A stretch of DNA of 16,799 bases from positions 1 through 16,799 of the forward strand of contig JAJJLU010004201.1 of assembly GCA_023807065.1 (NCBI GenBank), given 5' to 3'. Origin of the DNA: Isotricha intestinalis. Lineage: Eukaryota > Ciliophora > Litostomatea > Vestibuliferida > Isotrichidae. The translations under genes and the position numbers were made by a program. How positions within the stretch are numbered: position 1 is the stretch's first letter; each line of letters begins with the position of its first letter. The notes beneath the pieces are model-generated. The model ran no database searches. It was not told the origin of the DNA and worked only from the letters and a program-made list of their open reading frames with translations. Positions 1 through 8,100 of this stretch are shown here, one piece after another.

Positions 1-2508
1 AAAGAAATATTAACTCAATTAAATGAAGATTTTAAAGTAATTCAAAGAGAAAATATAATAATTAAAGATATGAAGCTCTCAAACTTTTTAATTTTTTTAG
101 AAAAAATAAACAATATAAAAATTAAATTCTCTGATTTTGATTCAAGTAAATTATCTGATAAGACTAAAATAAAATCAATAAATTTAGAAGAAACTCCTTT
201 AACTTCTTCACCAGAAGTTTTAAACATTGAATCAATTTCTAAGAAAAGTGATATTTGGAGTTTAGGAACTTTAATTTATTATATGTACTTTAAAGAATAT
301 CCTTTTAACGGAGAAACGGATGAAGACATTTTAAAAGAAATAGAATCGAATAAAAAATTAAAAGAAATAGAAGATAAAGATTTAAATGATTTAGTTTCTA
401 AAATGTTAATTAAAGAAGAACGTAAAAGAATTTCTTGGAAAGATTATTTTAATCATTCTTTTTTTAAAGCAAATAGTATTAAAGAAGATAATAATTTACC
501 TCATTTTAATTTTTTATGTAAAAAGCATTCTAAAGATTATCATTCTTATTGTTTTAATTGTAAATGTAATTTATGTGATAATTGCTTAAGTGAACATGAT
601 TCTCATGAAATTATTTCTTTTTGTAAAATAGGTTTAACGAATCTTGAAGCAAATGTTATTAAAGTTTTAATAAATGAAATTGAAGAAAATATAAATAATT
701 TCAATAAAATGAAAAATGATATTAAAATTCTTTTTAATAAAATGGAATTAATTAATGATAATTCTTCCATTTATTATGATGATTCTAGTAATAATTATAA
801 AGAGTTTTATATTGAATATTTAATTGCTATGAATGAAAAAATTAAACAAATGGAAAAAATAAAAATTATTGATATTGAAGAAAAAAAACCAAATGAAGAA
901 AAAGAAAAAGAAGAAAAAAAAGAAGAAAAAAAAGAAGAAAAAAAAGAAAAAGAAAAAGAAAAAGAAGAAATAAAAGAAAAAGAAAAAGAAGAAATAAAAG
1001 AAGAAAAAAAAGAAGAAAAAAAAGAAGAAATAAAAGGAAAAGAAAAAGAAAAAGAAGAAATAAAAGAAGAAAAAAAAGAAGAAATAAAAGAAGAAAAAAA
1101 AGAAGAAAAAAAAGAAGAAATAAAAGAAGAAATAAAAAAAGAAATAAAAGAAGAAATAAAAGAAAAAGAAAAAGAAGAAATAAAAGAAGAAAAAAAAGAA
1201 GAAATAAAAGAAAAAGAAGAAATAAAAAAAGAAATAAAAGAAGAAAAAAAAGAAGAAAAAAAAGAAAAAGAAGAAATAAAAGAAGAAAAAAAAGAAGAAA
1301 AAAAAGAAGAAAAAAAAGAAGAAAAAATAGAAAATTCCCCAGAAATAAAAACTGCAAACATCATTGAAAATATAATTCCAAAAATAAAATCAAAAAAATT
1401 CAAAGGCAAAAAATTTCCATTTAAAAAAGCAGGAATTAAACATAAAAAAGAAGAAAAAAAAGAAACAACAGAAACATACACACAAGATAATTTTATAATT
1501 TGTGAATATGAAATAAAAAAAACAGAAGAACCAATCCAAATTTTAAATTGTTTTGAAGAAGCAAGTTGTTCAAACGAAGGATTAGAAAACGAAGATGAAC
1601 TAATAGAAAATTGTGAAATTTATTTAAATGATGAAATTATAGATTTTACTTTTAAGTATCAATTCCCAAAAGAAGGAAAATATATTTTTAAAATCATTTG
1701 TAAAAAACCTTTAAAAATAACTAATTATATGTTTTGTGAATGTTCATCTTTAATTTCTTTAGATTTATCTAATTTTAACAGTGAAAATGTTATTAACATG
1801 AATTCAATGTTTAGAGATTGTTCTAATTTAGTTTCTTTAAATTTTCAAAATTTTAACACTAATAAAGTAACAAATATGAGTAATATGTTTAGAAAATGTT
1901 CTTCATTAATTTCTTTAAATTTATCAAGTTTTAATACAGAAAATGTTACAAATATGTCTTATATGTTTAGAGAATGTTCTTCTTTAATTAATTTAAGTTT
2001 ATCAAATTTTAAAACAGAAAAAGTAAATGATATGTCTTATATGTTTCTTGAATGTACTTCTTTAACAAATTTAAATATATCAAGTTTTAATACTGAAAAT
2101 GTTTCAAGTATGGAAAGTTTATTTTTTAAATGTTCTTCTCTTAAAAATTTAGATTTATCAAATTTTAACACTGAAAAAATTCAAAATATGAGTTGGATGT
2201 TTTCTGACTGTTCATCTTTATTATCTCTTAACTTAAAAAGTTTTAACACAGATAATGTTATTAATATGGGAAGTATGTTTTCTCATTGTTCTTCTTTGAA
2301 AAATTTAGATTTATCTAATTTCAAAACGAAAAATGTGAAAAATATGAGTTGGATGTTTTCACATTGTAGTTCTTTAGAAACTTTAAATTTATCGAATTTT
2401 GAAATTGATTCTTCGAATGATGTTAATTTTATGTTTTCTTTTATGAATAAAAGTTGTAATATAATTTGTAAAGATCAAAAGTTAATTGAACTCTCAAAAA
2501 ATGTTTAA
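1..2508 (+). CDS. Protein kinase C-lobe / B-box / Lys-Glu coil / DUF285-repeat fusion protein, 5' end outside window
   Basis: The frame is open from base 1, so the ATG at 70 is internal: the catalytic-loop Asp is the codon just before it (67-69). Visible in order: catalytic loop IKDMKLSN (61-84, HRDxKxxN with His and Arg replaced), DFG-like DFD (133-141), SPE in place of APE (208-216), SDIWSLG (about 247-267), and the lobe end NHSFF near 451-465. A B-box-type zinc finger follows at 517-606 (CxxH, CxxC, CxxC, HxxH). Then come about 145 Lys/Glu codons (895-1329), a basic linker, a beta-rich segment (about 1486-1728), and nine 26-residue repeats (1729-2430). The stop is TAA. The family role is phosphorylation of proteins on Ser/Thr, with B-box and LRR-like repeats as interaction modules; substrate unknown. 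The catalytic Asp, Lys and Asn remain, but loss of HRD His and DFG Gly leaves activity uncertain. The N-lobe (glycine loop, ATP-binding Lys) cannot be seen. Confidence 0.85.
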   Translation, partial: KEILTQLNEDFKVIQRENIIIKDMKLSNFLIFLEKINNIKIKFSDFDSSKLSDKTKIKSINLEETPLTSSPEVLNIESISKKSDIWSLGTLIYYMYFKEYPFNGETDEDILKEIESNKKLKEIEDKDLNDLVSKMLIKEERKRISWKDYFNHSFFKANSIKEDNNLPHFNFLCKKHSKDYHSYCFNCKCNLCDNCLSEHDSHEIISFCKIGLTNLEANVIKVLINEIEENINNFNKMKNDIKILFNKMELINDNSSIYYDDSSNNYKEFYIEYLIAMNEKIKQMEKIKIIDIEEKKPNEEKEKEEKKEEKKEEKKEKEKEKEEIKEKEKEEIKEEKKEEKKEEIKGKEKEKEEIKEEKKEEIKEEKKEEKKEEIKEEIKKEIKEEIKEKEKEEIKEEKKEEIKEKEEIKKEIKEEKKEEKKEKEEIKEEKKEEKKEEKKEEKIENSPEIKTANIIENIIPKIKSKKFKGKKFPFKKAGIKHKKEEKKETTETYTQDNFIICEYEIKKTEEPIQILNCFEEASCSNEGLENEDELIENCEIYLNDEIIDFTFKYQFPKEGKYIFKIICKKPLKITNYMFCECSSLISLDLSNFNSENVINMNSMFRDCSNLVSLNFQNFNTNKVTNMSNMFRKCSSLISLNLSSFNTENVTNMSYMFRECSSLINLSLSNFKTEKVNDMSYMFLECTSLTNLNISSFNTENVSSMESLFFKCSSLKNLDLSNFNTEKIQNMSWMFSDCSSLLSLNLKSFNTDNVINMGSMFSHCSSLKNLDLSNFKTKNVKNMSWMFSHCSSLETLNLSNFEIDSSNDVNFMFSFMNKSCNIICKDQKLIELSKNV
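517..606 (+). other. B-box-type zinc-binding motif within the kinase fusion
   Basis: The 30 codons carry C-x2-H, then C-x2-C, C-x2-C and H-x2-H in the order and approximate spacing of a B-box, with the first Cys at 517-519 and the last His at 604-606. B-boxes are zinc-stabilised protein-interaction modules best known from TRIM proteins. No RING precedes it; a kinase C-lobe does. Confidence 0.75.
895..1329 (+). repeat. Lys/Glu low-complexity tract (imperfect AAA/GAA/ATA codon repeat)
   Basis: About 145 consecutive codons are almost only AAA (Lys) and GAA (Glu), with scattered ATA (Ile) and one GGA (Gly). The plus strand contains no C from 891 to 1336, and T occurs only in the ATA codons. Recurring units are KEKEKEE and EIKEEKKEE. 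It should form a long, highly charged single alpha-helix or coiled coil, separating the kinase/B-box half from the repeat half. Long antisense frames here are Ser/Phe/Leu-rich shadows of this tract. Confidence 0.9.
1729..2430 (+). repeat. Nine tandem 78-bp (26-residue) DUF285/BspA-type repeats
   Basis: The Met/Leu-Phe that opens each unit falls at 1729, 1807, 1885, 1963, 2041, 2119, 2197, 2275 and 2353, exactly 78 bp apart with no indel. A degenerate tenth unit opens at 2431. The unit pattern is MFxxCSSLxxLxLSxFxTxxVxxMS, the DUF285/BspA-like leucine-rich form found in Mycoplasma, other host-associated bacteria and some protists. In this family the repeats form a solenoid used for binding. 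The segment just before them (NCEIYLND, then FPKEGKYIFKI) looks like a capping module. Confidence 0.88.
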
Positions 2509-2625
2509 ATTATTAAAGAGTTTAAAATATATTTTTAATATAAGGTTTAAATAATAAAATAATAGAGTATTTAAAAAAAAAAAAAATTTTTTTTAATAAT
2601 AAGATTATATGACTTAATTTATGAA
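2509..2625. terminator. Convergent 3' intergenic region with an oligo(A)-oligo(T) tract
   Basis: These 117 bp separate two convergent stop codons. They must therefore hold the 3' ends of both genes, unless transcripts overlap. A run of A (about 2573-2586) followed directly by T (about 2587-2594) makes an A/T palindrome, and an AATAAAA-like hexamer lies near 2551-2561. Termination or polyadenylation is inferred from position only, because such motifs are common by chance at this base composition. Confidence 0.35.
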
Positions 2626-3591
2626 TTAATTTCCTTTTTCATTAAATTCATGATAAATTTTTAAATTTTCTCCTTCGATTTTTCTTTTTTTTTCTTTTCT
2701 TAAAATCATATGATATTTATTTAATCCACAAAACTTAAGTTCAATAATATTTAAATAAATAAAAGCAGAAAAAATAGATAACAACATCCAAGGAAGAAAA
2801 AAGAGAAAATCACTTAATTCAAAATCAAAAAAGAAAATAATTACATAAGCAATACATTCACTAATTGAAGAATGAATAGGACCTAATTTCCAAATAATAA
2901 AATAATATAAGAAATGATAAACAAAGTTTATAAAAGTAAGTAATAAAAAAGATAAAAGCTTAATTTCTTTAAACTCTTTCATAACTTTATTAATAAAACC
3001 AATATGATAAATCATTTCTATTAAACCTATTAAACTTGCAATAAAATAAATATTAATATTATAATACACGTTAAAAAATTTAATTAATAAAGTATAAAAA
3101 GCATAAACATAACTTAAAAAAAAAGCATAAATAAAAATTGATAATTTAGTATTTTCTGAATTAAGTAAATAAATAAGAAATAAAATAACAAAAAAATTAA
3201 TTATCATAGAAAGAATATGATGAGAATATATTTTTTGTTTAAATACTATTTTTTCAAGAATAAAAAAACAAATTATTGGTAAAAATAAGTCTAAACCATA
3301 TAATTCTTTTTCATCGAGTATATTAGTTAAATAAAAGACAATAAAATTTAATATTATTGTTGATAATAAATATATTAATCCTACTAAACCAAATTTTTTT
3401 TCTTTGTTTTCTTCTTCTTTTGTTTTAAATTGCTTTAAAGAACCAAAAATTATTAAACAAAATTGACTAAATGATGTTATAAATCTTTCTATTATATTTG
3501 AAGTGTCTACAATGTATTCTTGTAAAAAAATAACCAAAACAAAAATTATTATTATAATAAATTCTGTTTTTAAATGTAAAGATACTAACAT
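2626..3591 (-). CDS. Multi-pass membrane protein, possibly drug/metabolite-transporter-like
   Basis: This 321-residue protein starts at ATG 3591 and stops at TAA 2626. By eye it has about ten hydrophobic segments, near residues 10-30, 36-52, 70-92, 98-116, 123-145, 149-172, 177-200, 212-236, 240-258 and 262-284. There is a charged cytosolic-type loop (KTKEEENKEKK) near residues 55-67 and a charged C-terminal tail. Size and ten-segment topology fit the drug/metabolite transporter superfamily (EamA or nucleotide-sugar-transporter type), but I see no diagnostic motif, so substrate and membrane are unknown. The ending, an ELxFCGLN motif before a basic tail, may be a family signature. No signal peptide distinct from the first membrane segment is evident. 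It converges with the kinase fusion gene and lies about 1.5 kb downstream of the BEACH gene on the same strand, too far for co-transcription. Confidence 0.8.
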   Translation of the reverse strand: MLVSLHLKTEFIIIIIFVLVIFLQEYIVDTSNIIERFITSFSQFCLIIFGSLKQFKTKEEENKEKKFGLVGLIYLLSTIILNFIVFYLTNILDEKELYGLDLFLPIICFFILEKIVFKQKIYSHHILSMIINFFVILFLIYLLNSENTKLSIFIYAFFLSYVYAFYTLLIKFFNVYYNINIYFIASLIGLIEMIYHIGFINKVMKEFKEIKLLSFLLLTFINFVYHFLYYFIIWKLGPIHSSISECIAYVIIFFFDFELSDFLFFLPWMLLSIFSAFIYLNIIELKFCGLNKYHMILRKEKKRKIEGENLKIYHEFNEKGN

Positions 3592-5135
3592 TTTTAAATT
3601 AGATTATTTTAATTTATAAAATTAATTTTTATTTGTTGAATTATAAATTGCTTTTTGAATACGATTGATATAGTTATTTCATACTTATAAAATAAATTTT
3701 TTTTTATATATTTTTTAAAAATTATTAAAGTTTATTATATTTAAAAATATATTTTAAAGGAAATAAAATTGAATCAAAAGATTTTTTATAAATCAATTTA
3801 AATTCTTAATGTTTTTTTATTCTTTTGAAAGAAAAAACTTTATAAAATTTCAAATTATATTATTGAATTTTTTGAATAAAGATTAAAAAGTAAAATATTT
3901 AAAGATAATTTATTTTATATTAATATTTATAAATATTAAGAAAAATGTTTATTTATTTTTATTTTCTATATAATAAATTATAAGAAAGTATATGAGTTGA
4001 TGTAAAAATTTTAGAATTAAAATTGATTTGATTGATATTAAAAATATATTAGGAAACATGTATTAAAATTTTAATAGTCAGACATGAATTGAAAACTCTT
4101 TGAAATTTATATATATATGTTATTCTTAATTATATAATACCTTCTTAAACAATGTCATTTTTACTGTTTTTACTTATCTTAAATCTTTTCTGTGATTTTT
4201 CCTCAAAAATTATTAAGATGTTATTTAATGATTGAATTTAGTATATTATCACCATTTGTAAAAAAGTTTTCACTTATTTAATTTAGTGATAAAAATTATC
4301 ATTTATAATTAAAATAAGTAATTATATTAATATGAATATTTTTTTCTTTATTTATTTGATTTTTTGATTCAATTATAGATGAAATCTATTATTATTTTAT
4401 TTATAACTTATAATCCTTCTTTGTAAAGGTAGAAAAAGTTTATATTTTAAAAGAATATTATTTTAACATACAATTAAATTTTCTCTATATTTATCTGAAT
4501 TAAATAAATTTTCTTGAAAATAAAAAAAGTGTTTTAAAATTGTTTGTAATAATTTAACAAACTTTTTAAAATATTTATAATTATATATGTTAAAAAATTA
4601 TTGATTAAGTTTAAATTATATATTGATAATGATTATTAACTTATTTAGATATTTTAATGTCTAAAAAAAATAAACATGAACTTGTAAATTAAATTTTTTT
4701 TATAATTTCAAAAATTTTATTATACAATAATTCAACACTAAAGCTTTTAAATAAATTTTTAAATTCTTATTATGTCATAACTTAATTATAAATAAAGTAA
4801 AACTAATGCTTTATATTCAATATTATTATCACTCCGAAAAAAAATAATTTTTATTTTATTTCATAAAACAATAAAAATAAAATTATCATAAATCTATAAA
4901 ACATAAAGATTAAAAAAAATTCAAATTCAATTAATTTATCAATAAATCATTATTTAATGTGAAAAAAAAAATTCAAGAAATCTATAATAACTATTTCCAT
5001 TAAAAAAAAAGAAAAAAAAATAATCATATAACTTTAATAAAATTACTTTTGAAATTTCATTATATTTTATTTGTATTTTCATAAGAAAATCATTTATAAA
5101 AAAATGAATTTGTAAATCTTTTATATTTAAAAATT
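3592..5135. other. Non-coding A+T-rich spacer
   Basis: About 1.54 kb lie between the start of the membrane-protein gene and the stop of the BEACH gene. All frames are broken by frequent stops. I see no tRNA-like clover-leaf, no tandem repeat and no mobile-element ends. The part next to 3592 should hold the membrane-protein promoter and the part next to 5135 the BEACH 3' end, but no motif can be assigned. Confidence 0.6.
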
Positions 5136-8100
5136 TTATTTATTTAATATACTAAAACAATTCATCTTAATAAGAATTTTACTTTCTTCACAAATATAAA
5201 TAAACTTATCTTCCTTATCATAAATAATTTTAAATTTATTTTCATTTATTTTTTCTGAAATCATAATTTTTTGAATTTGTTCTAAATAAGGTAAATTTTT
5301 AATATTTAAATAAATTCCATTATTTTCTTTTTTTAAATAAATTAAATAATTACAAAAATAAACATCAGAAACAATCAAAGGAATAGAAATAATATCCTTA
5401 ACTTCTTTTTCTTTTTTCAAAAAGATTCCATTAATAGAAAAAGTAATAAATTCATTTTCTTTTTCACTAAAGAAACATAAACAACTTAAAGGACATTCTG
5501 ATAAATATATATAATTAAAAATATAATGTTCTAAATATATAATTCGAATTAACTCTCCTTTAGGTATTCTATAAATATTAACTAAGCCATCTTCAGAACA
5601 ATCAGCAAATAAGTTTAAAATATTATTAAAGTGAATAAATAAAATTTTTTTTGTATGATTTTTTAAAATATGAATTGCTTCTAATTTAATTTCTTTTTCA
5701 TTAAGTTTTATTAATTCAAAAATAAAAATTGTTCCTTTTTGCGTTCCACAATATAATAAATTATTATCTTCATCTGCAATCATATAAGTTATAATTGAAT
5801 TGTCTAAGTCTCTTAAGAATAAATAATTATTGAAAAATAAAGAATAATTGTTTAAACTAATAATATCGATTTTATCTTTTTCTTTTGTTAATAGAATTGT
5901 TAAAGTAAATAAATCATTATTAATTATTTGAATTAAATCTTTAGAATATTTTTCTTTTTCTATTTTTAAAATCATATTTCCATTATTTATATTTTTTTCA
6001 TTATCTATTAAAAATTTATATAATTCCAAATTACTATTTATACATAATAAATAATTATCATATATTTTTATAAATAAAATTTCATAATTTTCTTTAAACA
6101 AACCCCCTTTAACAACATTACTATTAAATTTATTTTTTATTGTTTCTCTTTTAGGACATTTATCTTTTAAAATTTGAACAGGATTAACTCCTAATTGAAA
6201 AAGCGTGTCAAGATAAGAAAGATAAATTTTATCTTCTTCATTATTTTTTTTTTTCCTTTCAATAATATTATCTATATAACAACAAGGCATAAAAATATTA
6301 TTATTTTCTACTGCTCCTAAACCACTTTCATTTATTCCAAAAATTAAATCAATCCATGAATTTAAATTTTCATTTTTTTCTAAATACTCTCTTAACTTAG
6401 TAACAAATTTAAATTTATCATTCTCACACCAAAAAGGAACTAATACGTTATTAACTAAAATAGATTCTTCTTCATTTTTTTTTTCTATTTGTTGAAAAAG
6501 TTGAATTATCTCGTTTTTTATATTATTATTATTATGTTGAAATTGTCCTAAATTTAAATTATTAATATTAGTTAAAAAATCGGGAAAACAATAAAATTCA
6601 GGAATTAATTCTCTAACATCCATTTTATCACTTGTACAGTTTAAAAAACTATATTCTAAATTATTAAAGATTCTATCACCGACATCAAAGTTATTTCCTT
6701 GAATATGAATTGAAGAAAAAGAATAAGGAAAAATCCTTATATTATAATGACAAACATAAGCAATGTTAGAATAATGACTTGAGTAAATATAAGGAATTTT
6801 ATCTATTTCAATATTATTATTATTTAAATAGTCTTCATCTAAATTATATTTTTTTCCTTTTTCAATGTTAAAAGATTGATAAAACTCGGTTAAATATTTA
6901 TTCTTTCTTTCTTTTCCTTTATTATTTATCTCTAACATTCCCATTGGCTTTGAAAGATCTCTTAAAGGTAAATCATTTAAATTATAATTTGTGTTTTTTA
7001 TTATTGAATAATCTGATATTATCCAAGGAAAAATAGGATATTGAAATAAATCTTGATAAGAACGATTTCCATAAAAGTTTAACCACATTAAAAATTCAAA
7101 AGAAGAGATTTTCCTTTTTATCCAATTATTAATTAAAGAATTTAAGGAATAATATTTTTGATTTTTGTAATAAGTATTTATTAATATATTTTTTATTTCT
7201 ATAAAATTCTCACTTTTATTTAATTTTAACTCTAAAAATAAATTCAAAAAGTCATTTCTTGATTTTTCATCATTAAATTCAATAAAATATGTTTTATTAT
7301 TCTTATGAAAAATTTCTATTCCAACTTCTTTATAATTTATCTTTTTCTTAATTATAAATTTAATATCTGAAACATTAAATTTAGTTATATATTCTTTATT
7401 ACTTTTTCCATAATTAAACAAAGAATTAATATCTTCTTCTTTTTTAACGTGAAATATTATTATTATTTTACTAATTAAAGAAAACAATAAAATAGAATAA
7501 ATTTTAATAATTTTTTTAATAATATAACAATTAAAAAGCTTAATTTCATCAAATTCATTTATTGTAATATCTTCCTGAAAGTAATCTTCAAATTTTTCAT
7601 TTTTATCAATTTTTAAATTAATTTTATAAACTTTATCGAAATCATCTCTGAAAATATTTTTAATATTATATTTCTCAAAGTAAGGATAATAATTATCAAA
7701 ATCTAAAATAGGTTTCATTATTTGAAGAGAAAAGTCTTTAGTTAAATGATTAGATAATTTAAACTTTAATTGTTGATTTGGATTAATAAAAGTTTTTAAA
7801 TCACTATAAAATCCATTCCATGAAAATAAATCTTTTTTAACTTTTAAATACTCTTTCTTCCTTAATAAAGCATGAATATATTGAAAAATTCTTTGAGAGT
7901 TTATTTTTTTTTTAAACAATTTAAAATCAGGTTTCTCATCAGTTAAAAGGTATTTACTTTCATTATTATTAATTTCAAAATCATTATCATTTAACTGGTT
8001 TATATTAGTCTCATCAACATTATCAGAAGTGAATTGAAAAGTATAAATAAAATTAATAAATTCTCTATTGTTTAAAATATACTCATTTAAATTATTAATA

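Noticed and set aside
42..227. Short minus-strand frame over the kinase catalytic loop.
   Set aside because: Shadow of the kinase coding sequence, which carries recognisable motifs on the plus strand.
807..1481. Antisense frames of 224 and 163 residues rich in Ser/Phe and Leu/Phe opposite the Lys/Glu tract.
   Set aside because: They are the reverse complement of AAA/GAA codon runs, which cannot form stops easily. They have no domain and lie inside a well-supported gene.
2571..2597. Oligo(A)-oligo(T) palindrome as a bacterial-type terminator hairpin.
   Set aside because: The sequence is eukaryotic and an A/T-only palindrome is weak and common here; it is noted only as part of the 3' intergenic region.
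3592..5135. tRNA, CRISPR array or mobile element in the large spacers.
   Set aside because: No clover-leaf-like G+C-rich segment, no regularly spaced repeats and no terminal inverted repeats could be found by eye; A/T runs alone are expected at this composition.
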